From positions 1 through 20,044 of the forward strand of contig CAZEPJ010000079.1 in the NCBI GenBank assembly GCA_964514105.1: DNA of 20,044 nucleotides, in the 5' to 3' direction. This document shows, piece after piece, positions 1-7,787 of this stretch (the stretch's first letter is position 1; each line of letters begins with the position of its first letter). The stretch comes from CAZEPJ01 sp964514105. GTDB taxonomy: Bacteria; Desulfobacterota; Desulfocorpusculales; Desulfocorpusculum. The notes under the pieces are model-generated. The model searched no databases. It was not told the origin of the DNA and saw nothing but the letters and a program-made list of their open reading frames with translations. The translations under genes were made by a program, and so were the position numbers.

Positions 1-802
<802 letters not shown>

Positions 803-826
803 CGCAACATGAACGTCTTGGGGGGG

Positions 827-847
827 CTTCCGTGGCGGCAACGGAAG
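827..847. terminator. Weak hairpin between convergent katG and dehydrogenase genes
   Basis: CTTCCGT (827-833) pairs with ACGGAAG (841-847) around a 7-nt GGCGGCA loop, 25 bp after the katG stop. There is no T-run, so rho-independent termination is only a possibility. The rest of 802-982 is GC-rich, with short palindromes and no credible ORF. Confidence 0.25.
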
Positions 848-982
848 GACACCGTGGCCTTCATGCGGGCCCTGTGACCGACGCGCGCCTCCGGAGGAGG
901 GCGGGCTCCCAGCCCCTCCCCCGGAGGTCGCGCCGGGGATCTCCTCCGCTCGCACACCGTCCCCGGGGAGCCCCCCCGGCCC

Positions 983-1996
983 TCAGTACCCCTTGGCCCG
1001 GTCCACGACGTTGAGCAGGGGCTCTCCAGCCAGGTGCCGCCGGAGGTTTTCCGCCAGCACCTGCACGGCGTAATCGCCGATGTGGAGGGAGAAGCCGGAG
1101 ATGTGGGGGGTGAGGATCACGTTGTCCAGGCCCCACAGGGGGCTGTCCCCCGGGAGGGGCTCGGGCTCGAAGACGTCCAGCCCCGCCCCCCCGATCCAAC
1201 CCTCTTTCAGTGCCCGGATCAGGGCCTCCTGATCCACCACGCTTCCCCGGGAGACGTTGACCAGATAGGCATGCCTGGGCATGGCCCGCAGCTCCCTCTC
1301 CCCGATGATGCGGCGGGTGGAGGCCGTCGCGGGCAAAGACAGGATCACGAAATCGCTCAAGCCCAGGGCCTCGAGGAGGCGCTCCGGCCCGAAGAAGGCC
1401 TCGGGGATGAGTCCCTCCGGATCCCCCGTTTCCGGGAGGACGAACCCCGGGTCCCGGCGGGCGGCGGGATCGCGCTTCACGGCCAGTACCCGCATGCCCG
1501 CGCAGCGGCACAGGCGGGCTGCCTCCCGGCCCAGACTCCCGTAGCCCACCACGCAGACCGTTCGCCCCCGCAGCTCCCTGCCCCCCAAGCGCTCGAAGCG
1601 ATCCTTGGGCCACAGCGCCTCCTTCTGGGAAGCCAGCCGCTGGCGGAGCCGGTGGGTGAAGGCCAGCATGCTGGCCAGGACGTACTCCCCGATCGGCGTG
1701 GCATGGATGCCGCTGGCAGTGGTGATGGTGATCGGGCTTTGCCACAGGGGGGTGTCCATGGCATGATCTGCCCCGGCCGTATGAAACTGCACCCATCTGA
1801 GGCGGGGGGCCCGCTTCAGCGACCCCGGGACATGGAAGGTGTAGAGGAGTTCCGTGCGGTCATCCAGGGCCTCCGACACCTCCCCGGGGCTGTGGCACGC
1901 ACCGCAGCGGATGGCCAACCGCGGCGACAGGGCCTGAAGCGTGGCTCTTTGGGCGGGCGTCAGCTCCAGCGTGCTCGTGAGATGAATCTGTTCCAT
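983..1996 (-). CDS. D-2-hydroxyacid dehydrogenase (NAD-dependent)
   Basis: 337 residues, typical of the D-isomer-specific 2-hydroxyacid dehydrogenase family, which reduces 2-keto acids to D-2-hydroxy acids with NAD(P)H in the cytosol. The nucleotide-binding Rossmann motif GYGSLG is at residues 151-156, after ELRGRTVCVV. The catalytic triad is visible: Arg250 in NVSRGSVVD, Glu279 in DVFEPEPLP and His298 in LTPHISG. The start ATG at 1996 is chosen because GGGAGGA sits just upstream and the N-terminus then matches the family. The same frame stays open far upstream (to 2620) but that part has no family resemblance and runs under other genes. The substrate cannot be told from sequence; the glyoxylate/hydroxypyruvate reductase-like subgroup is a guess. 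It stands alone and is divergent from the small gene at 2261. Confidence 0.93.
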   Translation of the reverse strand: MEQIHLTSTLELTPAQRATLQALSPRLAIRCGACHSPGEVSEALDDRTELLYTFHVPGSLKRAPRLRWVQFHTAGADHAMDTPLWQSPITITTASGIHATPIGEYVLASMLAFTHRLRQRLASQKEALWPKDRFERLGGRELRGRTVCVVGYGSLGREAARLCRCAGMRVLAVKRDPAARRDPGFVLPETGDPEGLIPEAFFGPERLLEALGLSDFVILSLPATASTRRIIGERELRAMPRHAYLVNVSRGSVVDQEALIRALKEGWIGGAGLDVFEPEPLPGDSPLWGLDNVILTPHISGFSLHIGDYAVQVLAENLRRHLAGEPLLNVVDRAKGY

Positions 1997-2167
1997 GGCG
2001 AAATCCTCCCTGGTTTCCTGGCGACGATCAGACGTTGCTGGAAAAACGGCAGGCCGCTTCCCGTCCATTCGAGAGGCAGCAAAGAGGCGGTGCCCCCCGG
2101 GCGAAAACGGCTTTCGTCGCGGGATGTTGCGGGCGGATTTCCCCGCGACCGCCCCGCGGAATTGAGT

Positions 2168-2196
2168 TGAGGGCGGGGGCGCTTGGCGGTAGAGTA
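2168..2196 (+). promoter_or_regulatory. Possible sigma-70 promoter for the small gene at 2261
   Basis: TTGAGG (2168-2173) and TAGAGT (2191-2196) are separated by 17 bp. Both boxes match consensus only partly. The spacing and the ~60-nt distance to the ATG at 2261 fit. The remainder of the 264-bp divergent gap (1997-2260) shows no second clear promoter. Confidence 0.3.
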
Positions 2197-2260
2197 TGGG
2201 GAGCGTCCCCAACCCCCCGGCGGCCGGGGGATCACGCGACCACCGTCCGGAGGAAAGGGC

Positions 2261-2530
2261 ATGGCCCAGTACACGGTGCGACATCGCAACGCCAAGTTCG
2301 TCAAGGAGAAGGTGGAGCTCGACGGCAAGTCCTTCGTCCGGTGCCGATTCGAGGGGTGCATCATCGTCCTGGAGCGGGGAGAGACGGAGCTGGCCGGCTG
2401 CACCTTCAAGGACTGCCAGCTCGTCCTGCGCGGCAACGCGTACACCGTGGGGCAGATCATCCGGATGTTCACGGGCAAGAGCCCCCTCAAGGTCCTGGAC
2501 CTGGACGAACCTTTGTTCACTCCCCCTTGA
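2261..2530 (+). CDS. Small conserved-looking protein, pentapeptide/beta-helix-like
   Basis: 89 residues. The start ATG at 2261 is preceded by CCGGAGGAAAGGGC, a strong ribosome-binding site; the frame is open from 2183 but that extension is low-complexity and lacks an RBS. No signal peptide or membrane segment is seen, so the product is probably cytosolic. The core repeats a pattern of short strands with Phe and Cys: DGKSFVRCRFEGCIIVL, then TELAGCTFKDCQLVLRG. This resembles one or two turns of a right-handed beta-helix. It then ends with a short helix (TVGQIIRMF). I recognise this general pattern from small uncharacterised bacterial proteins but know no function. Its four Cys residues are spaced like core-facing positions, so metal binding is not needed to explain them. 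Its 3' end overlaps the convergent lpd gene by 14 bp. Confidence 0.8.
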   Translation: MAQYTVRHRNAKFVKEKVELDGKSFVRCRFEGCIIVLERGETELAGCTFKDCQLVLRGNAYTVGQIIRMFTGKSPLKVLDLDEPLFTPP

Positions 2531-3962
2531 GGCAGTGAATGCCGGCCCCCAGTGCCTTGTGGGCGGCTTCCTGGAGCGCCTCGGAGAGGGTGGGGTGGGC
2601 GTGGATGGCGTGGGCCACATCCTTCACCGCGGCGCCCATGTGAAGGGCCAGGGTGGCCTCGGCGATGAGGTCCGTGGCGTGGGGGCCGATGAGGTGCACC
2701 CCCAGGAGCCTGCCTGAGGCCCGCTCCCAGATGATCTTGGCGTGCCCGGCGATGTCCCCCAGGGCCTGGGCCTTGCCCAGCCCCCGCAAGAGGAACAACT
2801 CCGCCCCCGCATCCAGGCCCCTTTCCCGGGCCTGCTCCTCCGTGAGCCCCACGTCGGCCACCTCAGGCGAGGTGAAGATTCCCGAGGGGATGGCGTCGTA
2901 GTCCATGGTGCGATCGGCCCCCAAGGCGTTTTCCGCGGCCACGATCCCCTCGGCCGAGGCCGCGTGGGCGAGCATGACGCGGCCCGGCCCCAGGGCGTCT
3001 CCGATGGCATAGACGCCCGCGACGTTGGTCTCCATGCGGGCGTCGGCCGCGATCCACCCCTTGTCATCCATGCCCACGCCCAATTCCTCCAGGCCGATCC
3101 CCGTCGCATTGGAGCAGCGGCCCACGGTGACGAGCATCCGCTCGGCCTCCAGGACCAGGGGGGTCGGCCCCCCCTCGCCCGCCCCCTGGACCAAAGGCGA
3201 AGGGCCCACGGTGGCACGCACCCCCTGGGGTCCGACCTGGGCCCGCTCCACGGTGCACCGGAGATGGACCTGCACCTTGCGCTTCTTCATCTCCCGCTGA
3301 AGGACGGCGACGCTCTCCCGGTCCACCCCCGGCAGCGGGATGAGCCGGTCCATGGCCTCCACCAGGGTCACCCGGGTCCCCAGGCCGGAGAGGATGGCGG
3401 CGAACTCGCAGCCCACCACCCCGCCGCCCAGGATGAGGACGCTGGCCGGAATTTCCTGGAGTTGCAGGGCATGGTCGCTGGAGAGGATGCGCTCCCCGTC
3501 CAGGGGGAACGCAGGGAACGACAGGGGGCGGGATCCCGGGGCCAGGATCAGGCGGTCGCACGCAACGTCCGTATCCCCCTGCCCGGCTCCTGCCACCCGG
3601 ACGCGGTCGGGGGCCAGGACCCGCCCTTCTCCCCTCAGGAAGCGCACCTTGTGGCTTCGCAGGATCTTGAGGATGGCGGCGGCCAGGGTCTCGACCACCT
3701 CTTTCTTGCGAGCCATCATGCGGGCGAGATCGGGTCGGGCGGGGCCGGGGAGGTTCACGCCCAGACTTTCCGCGCGGCGAAGGGAATCCAGCAGATCGGC
3801 GCTGGTCTTGAGCGTCTTGGTGGGGATGCATCCCCAGTTGAGACAGGTCCCCCCGATGGCCTCCCGCTCAACGAGGGTGACCTCGGCCCCCAGTTGGGCC
3901 GCCCGGATGGCGGCCACGTACCCCCCCGGGCCTGCTCCCAGGATGGCAATGCGCAGACTCAT
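2517..3962 (-). CDS. lpdA: Dihydrolipoyl dehydrogenase (E3, flavoprotein disulfide reductase)
   Basis: 481 residues, close to the usual 460-480. It reoxidises dihydrolipoamide with NAD+, using FAD and a redox-active disulfide. It serves the pyruvate and 2-oxoglutarate dehydrogenase complexes or the glycine cleavage system. Visible features are the FAD motif GAGPGG (9-14), the active disulfide Cys40/Cys45 in GGTCLNWGCIPTK, a second dinucleotide motif ILGGGVVGCE for NAD, the second FAD motif VYAIGDALG, and the C-terminal His456/Glu461 base pair in HPTLSE. A short Gly/Pro insertion sits near residue 270 (SPLVQGAGEGGPTP). The start ATG at 3962 has GGAGG upstream and gives the canonical N-terminus. 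It lies only 4 bp after the stop of the upstream gene, so the two are probably translated from one message. No E1/E2 or lipoyl-protein gene is in the window. Confidence 0.96.
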   Translation of the reverse strand: MSLRIAILGAGPGGYVAAIRAAQLGAEVTLVEREAIGGTCLNWGCIPTKTLKTSADLLDSLRRAESLGVNLPGPARPDLARMMARKKEVVETLAAAILKILRSHKVRFLRGEGRVLAPDRVRVAGAGQGDTDVACDRLILAPGSRPLSFPAFPLDGERILSSDHALQLQEIPASVLILGGGVVGCEFAAILSGLGTRVTLVEAMDRLIPLPGVDRESVAVLQREMKKRKVQVHLRCTVERAQVGPQGVRATVGPSPLVQGAGEGGPTPLVLEAERMLVTVGRCSNATGIGLEELGVGMDDKGWIAADARMETNVAGVYAIGDALGPGRVMLAHAASAEGIVAAENALGADRTMDYDAIPSGIFTSPEVADVGLTEEQARERGLDAGAELFLLRGLGKAQALGDIAGHAKIIWERASGRLLGVHLIGPHATDLIAEATLALHMGAAVKDVAHAIHAHPTLSEALQEAAHKALGAGIHCLKGE

Positions 3963-3966
3963 ACCG

Positions 3967-5403
3967 TCACCTCCGCAGATCCAGAACCCCCAGCTCTTCC
4001 CAGATCCACGTGACATCGTAGGGCGCCCGTCCCTCGGACATGGCCCGGCGGGCCTCGTTGTGCTCCAGGCCCTTGAGGAGTTCCACGAGATCCCCCCGGG
4101 AGCCCTTCCCCCGGGCGGCCTGAAGCGGCGATTTCCCGCCCAGGGCCGGTATCTTCTGAGACATCCATTTGCGGTAGAAGTCATCCAGGAACCGGTGCAA
4201 CGCCTCCCGGGCCACTTGGGGCGGCAGGCTCTCGGCAGGCCTCTTTCCGGCGGGTGAGGACCCTCGCTCCGCCAGGGCCTGCGCCAGGGGCGTGATCGTG
4301 GTCAGGCCCGCCCCGACCATCTTTCCGAGCAGGGTCTTGAGCCGCTCGCATCCCCGCTGCATGCGTTCCTGGGAGTTCACGGACAGCAGGAGATACTTCT
4401 CCTCCATGAGGACCGCCCCCAGGATCGGCCGATCTGGATCGGTCCGGGCAAAGCTCCCGAAACCGAGGCCTCGGCCTGACCGACGCCCTGCCTTGGGGAG
4501 CGCGGAAGGTCCGGTCCCGATCCACGTCCACGAGATCTCCCCCCCCTGGTTGCGCTCCAGGTCGGGCGCCCGGTCCAGGGCCTCTTGGACTTGGCCCCTT
4601 CGGGCCGGATCCAAGGGGAATCGCACCTCCGCCATCACGATGGCTTCCCCGTCGAAGTTCACCATCTCGGGTCTCGGGGCCCGGTTTCTCCGGAGGCGCC
4701 CGGCCAGCCACAGGTTCGTGAAGGCAGGGGCGCACTCCCGAAGCGCGTCGTCCGTCCGCTCTTTCCGTTGGGACCTCCGGGGGGAGGCCTCCTTCCCGGG
4801 GGCCCCCGACAGACGGAACGCCTCGGAAATCAGCCTCTCCAACGTCTTGAGGAGGAAGTCAACCTCGTGGCGCGGAAACATGAGGATCACGCCCGTCAAG
4901 ACGTTCCTGCCCAGGTGCTGGATGACCCGAACCGCCATGAGGTCCCACTGCACCATCTGCCGGCTTCCCGAGCGCTCCCCGACGCGCGTGACCCGTCCGC
5001 CCCGAAGCAGATCCTTGATATGTATGCCTTCTCCCGGCTCCACGGCCACGACCTCGTACAGGCTCATGACCGCATCCCGCATGGCCGTCAGGTACTGTTT
5101 GCCCGGTCCCGACTCATTCCAACCCCTGCGCCTGAGATAGTCATCCACGAGGTTAAATGACTGGCCGCCGAGCCGCTGTGCGGCCAGATCCTCGAAAACG
5201 CACCCGAAGAGCGTTCCTTCTCCCGCGGGACCGATCTCGTCCATCAACTGCCTTTGCGAAAGGCCGAACTTCTCCAGGACACCGTCGATGTGCAGGGACC
5301 GGGTGTCCTCGTACGCCTGCCTCCAGACACCCTGCTTCCACATCCACGCCGAGAGGTTCTTCACAGCTTGATTGGCAGCCTGATTGGCAGTCGATCGGCT
5401 CAT
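3967..5403 (-). CDS. Uncharacterised protein with Xre/MbcA/ParS-like C-terminal domain
   Basis: 478 residues, soluble, no signal peptide. Residues ~405-450 contain FLDDFYRKWMSQKIPALGG followed by KSPLQAARGKGSRGDLVELL. This is the W...PALGGKTPxEAA pattern of the antitoxin Xre/MbcA/ParS-like toxin-binding domain, also common at the end of SEC-C-type proteins. Residues ~112-160 (VAVEPGEGIHIKDLL then VTRVGERSGSRQMVQWDLMAVRVI) resemble the conserved block found in SEC-C-associated proteins. The Cys-rich SEC-C zinc motif itself is not present. A basic, low-complexity linker lies near residues 208-225. The start ATG at 5403 is the only one giving a full-length frame; its RBS is modest (AAGGGGTGG). 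It is followed after 4 bp by lpd, which suggests an operon. I cannot assign a function. A regulatory or protein-binding role is inferred from the C-terminal domain only. Confidence 0.8.
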   Translation of the reverse strand: MSRSTANQAANQAVKNLSAWMWKQGVWRQAYEDTRSLHIDGVLEKFGLSQRQLMDEIGPAGEGTLFGCVFEDLAAQRLGGQSFNLVDDYLRRRGWNESGPGKQYLTAMRDAVMSLYEVVAVEPGEGIHIKDLLRGGRVTRVGERSGSRQMVQWDLMAVRVIQHLGRNVLTGVILMFPRHEVDFLLKTLERLISEAFRLSGAPGKEASPRRSQRKERTDDALRECAPAFTNLWLAGRLRRNRAPRPEMVNFDGEAIVMAEVRFPLDPARRGQVQEALDRAPDLERNQGGEISWTWIGTGPSALPKAGRRSGRGLGFGSFARTDPDRPILGAVLMEEKYLLLSVNSQERMQRGCERLKTLLGKMVGAGLTTITPLAQALAERGSSPAGKRPAESLPPQVAREALHRFLDDFYRKWMSQKIPALGGKSPLQAARGKGSRGDLVELLKGLEHNEARRAMSEGRAPYDVTWIWEELGVLDLRR

Positions 5404-5456
5404 GTCGCCACCCCTTGCTCGGGATCATCCTTCGTTCCCGCATATGAACTCGACCC

Positions 5457-5485
5457 AGTCTATTCCCCCATTACCCCCGCCGCAA
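5457..5485 (-). promoter_or_regulatory. Possible sigma-70 promoter for the 5403-2517 operon
   Basis: On the minus strand TTGCGG (5485-5480) and TAGACT (5462-5457) are separated by 17 bp, about 50 nt upstream of the ATG at 5403. Both boxes are 4/6 matches. Confidence 0.3.
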
Positions 5486-5511
5486 CCCACAGCGCAAACG
5501 CCGTTCACCCG

Positions 5512-5529
5512 CGCCCCCATTCGGGGGCG
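5512..5529 (-). terminator. GC-rich hairpin downstream of the histidine kinase gene
   Basis: CGCCCCC (5512-5518) and GGGGGCG (5523-5529) form a perfect 7-bp stem with a 4-nt loop, ~65 bp past the kinase stop. No U-tract follows, so this is at best an imperfect terminator. Confidence 0.3.
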
Positions 5530-5595
5530 GATCCGCCACTGGGGGGAGCAACCCTTGCAAAAGCACTGGGCGCGATGACGCGCGGCAAGCGGGTT

Positions 5596-7536
5596 TCAGG
5601 GCAGGGTGACGGTGAAGCGGATCCAGCGGCCCTCCTCGGATTCTGCCCGGATGGCGCCGCCATGCTTCTCGATGATCTCCTTGGTGATGAAGAGGCCGAG
5701 TCCCGTGCCCTTCCGCTCGGTCCCCCCCTCGCTGTGGAAGCGGACGAATTTGCCGAAGAGCCGGGAGAGGTCCGCGGGCGGGAGCCCCTGGCCCTCGTTC
5801 CAGATCAGAAGCGTGAGGCCCTTTTCGCCCCGGGAGCCGTCGATTCGGATCCGGCCCCCTTGGCGCCCGTACTTGATGGCGTTCCCCAGGAGGTTCTTCA
5901 AGGCGACCCGCAGCAGGACCGGGTCCCCCGCCATGGGCAAGGATTCGGGCAGGCCGCTCTCCAGGGTCATGGACCGTGCCGATGCCGCCCCGGCCATTTC
6001 CTCCAGCAACGGCCTCGCCACGTCGTGGACCAGGTCCATGGACCTGATCTCGGCCTGCAGTTCGCCCTTCTCGATCCGCGCCAAATCCAGGTAGTTCTTG
6101 GTCATGGTCACGGCCGACTGGATGCTCCGCGAGATGCCGCTCACCAGGGCCGCCTGGGGTTCAGTGAGGGGGCCTACCAGGCCGGCATCCAGGGATCGGG
6201 CCGAGGTGTAGATGACGCCCAGGGTGTTCTTGAGTTCGTGGGAGACGAAGCCCAGCATATCCAGGTAGTTGGCGTTGAGGCGGTGGAGCGAGACGTTGGT
6301 CGTCTCCAGCTCCCCATTGGCCGCCCGGAGCCGCTCCTCGCGGTCCCGAAGGCTCCCGGCCATGGCGTTGAAGGCCCTGGTGAGATCCCGGACCTCGTCG
6401 TTGGTCCGGGGGTCCGGCACCATGAGATCCAGGTCCCCGCTGGCGATCCGCCCAGCGGCGTCGGCCAGGCGGCTCAGGGAGGCCGTGAGCCGGTACGCAA
6501 ACAGCACGCCAACGGCCAGGACGGCCACCGCCGCCCCAACCGACAGACCGGCATACATCTTCCACAGGGCCGCCTTGATGTCGTCGTACTTCTTGGCCAG
6601 GACCCCCACGTACAGGATGCCGATGACCCGGCCCTCCACGTCGTGAATGGGGTCGTAGGCGCTGATGTACCAGTCGTTTACCACGAAGGCCCGATCGTAC
6701 CAGTTCACGTTGTTCTCGAGCACCTTGTCGTAGACTTCGGCGCTCACCCGGGTGCCCAGGGCCCGGTTTCCGTTGGGGAGGGTGACGTTGGTGGCCACCC
6801 GCACGTCCCACTGGAAGATGGTCACCGTGCCCAACTGCCTGCCGTCGTAGAGCTTCTCCTCGAAGACCGTGGAGCGCATGCGGTCCACCAGCGTGTGGTT
6901 CCGATTGAGGAGGACGCCCGCGTACAGGGCTCCCACGATGTGTCCCTTCTCGTCCCGGGCCGGGGCCGCTGCGATGAGCGCCATCCCCGCCGTCTCCTGG
7001 GACTTGGCCCGCGGCTTGGCCTTGGGGGTTGGCTCGAAGGCCACGAAGGCGCGTTCCTCCAGATCCCCTCCCTCGGCCCGGAGGCGCTCGGCCGAAAGCA
7101 CGGCAAAGCCGCTCAGCGCCTGCCCCTGGAGGGCCGCGGCCACGAACGGGTCGGTGGACAGGTCGTCCCCCACGGCATAGGGATCCAGGGTGCGCAGGAT
7201 CACCCTGCCCCGGTCGTCGGTCAGGGAGAAGAAGTCGAAGCCGCACTGCCGCCTGGCGGCCTCGATGGAGGCCCTGTACGAAAGCGGATCGGCGGCGGAG
7301 TAAGCGCTGGAGACCCGCTTGCCCGTGCCCAGGACGCTCACGAGGATCCGCAGCTCGTCGAACTTGCCGTGAAGGACGTTCCAGGCCGAGCGCAGGTTGA
7401 GGCTCACGCTGCGCTGGGCCTCGTTCAGGGTGGTGCGGCTGATGAGGACGGCCCCGAGGATGGACGCCAGGACGGAGAACAGGGCGATGAGCAGGACGAA
7501 GTTGAGGAAGACCCGCTTCCAGAGCTGCAGCCGCAT
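5596..7536 (-). CDS. Cache-HAMP sensor histidine kinase (orphan)
   Basis: 646 residues. Domain order: N-terminal membrane helix (about 8-33), a large periplasmic Cache-type sensor (~40-320), a second membrane helix (~326-350), HAMP (~348-400), a short coiled coil, HisKA and HATPase. The sensor shows the FDFFSLTDDRGRVILRT block and the paired YAGVLLNRN and YVGVLAKKYDD ends, like Cache_3-Cache_2 fusion sensors. The phospho-acceptor is His433 in FVSHELKNTLG. The ATPase shows N552 (NLLGNAIKYG), a G1 box NEGQG (580-584; Asn replaces the usual Asp), an F-box region LFGKFVRF, and GTGLGLF (610-616). The start ATG at 7536 has GGGAG upstream and puts the first helix at the N-terminus; an upstream extension to 7875 lacks these. 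No response regulator is adjacent, so the partner is unknown. Ligand specificity cannot be read; small organic acids are common for Cache sensors. Confidence 0.93.
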   Translation of the reverse strand: MRLQLWKRVFLNFVLLIALFSVLASILGAVLISRTTLNEAQRSVSLNLRSAWNVLHGKFDELRILVSVLGTGKRVSSAYSAADPLSYRASIEAARRQCGFDFFSLTDDRGRVILRTLDPYAVGDDLSTDPFVAAALQGQALSGFAVLSAERLRAEGGDLEERAFVAFEPTPKAKPRAKSQETAGMALIAAAPARDEKGHIVGALYAGVLLNRNHTLVDRMRSTVFEEKLYDGRQLGTVTIFQWDVRVATNVTLPNGNRALGTRVSAEVYDKVLENNVNWYDRAFVVNDWYISAYDPIHDVEGRVIGILYVGVLAKKYDDIKAALWKMYAGLSVGAAVAVLAVGVLFAYRLTASLSRLADAAGRIASGDLDLMVPDPRTNDEVRDLTRAFNAMAGSLRDREERLRAANGELETTNVSLHRLNANYLDMLGFVSHELKNTLGVIYTSARSLDAGLVGPLTEPQAALVSGISRSIQSAVTMTKNYLDLARIEKGELQAEIRSMDLVHDVARPLLEEMAGAASARSMTLESGLPESLPMAGDPVLLRVALKNLLGNAIKYGRQGGRIRIDGSRGEKGLTLLIWNEGQGLPPADLSRLFGKFVRFHSEGGTERKGTGLGLFITKEIIEKHGGAIRAESEEGRWIRFTVTLP

Positions 7537-7705
7537 GGACACACACTCCCTCGTGGGGTCGCCTCGGGGAGCGCCCTCATCGCCCATCGGTCCTGCAACG
7601 GATGTGCCAGGATGGTTCACTCGCAGGGAGCGTCCCCGGTGCGGCCCCGGGCCCTGTGAAGAGCCCCCATGCGGGCCCCCCGGTGAAGGGTCCACGCCAG
7701 GTTTC

Positions 7706-7720
7706 TTTACACCGTGTAAA
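7706..7720. promoter_or_regulatory. Perfect palindrome TTTACAC-C-GTGTAAA, candidate operator
   Basis: A 7+1+7 perfect inverted repeat in the 251-bp gap (7537-7787) upstream of the histidine kinase gene and downstream of the selenoprotein gene. It is AT-richer than its surroundings, and a dimeric regulator site is the simplest reading. No regulator of this site is identifiable in the window. Nothing else in the gap looks like a gene. Confidence 0.45.
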
Positions 7721-7787
7721 CGTCGGGCTTCGCAGGGGGACGACGCGTCCACCTGGAGGGAGTAGCGGACCTGCGGGGTCCACGCGG

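Noticed and set aside
1997..2620. N-terminal extension of the dehydrogenase frame to 2620
   Set aside because: The extra 208 codons have no family resemblance, cover the small + strand gene and its RBS, and an ATG with GGGAGGA exists at 1996.
5254..7659. 801-codon + strand ORF
   Set aside because: It is antisense to the histidine kinase and neighbouring gene. Its His/Gly/Pro-rich composition is what GC-rich antisense frames give, and it has no domain.
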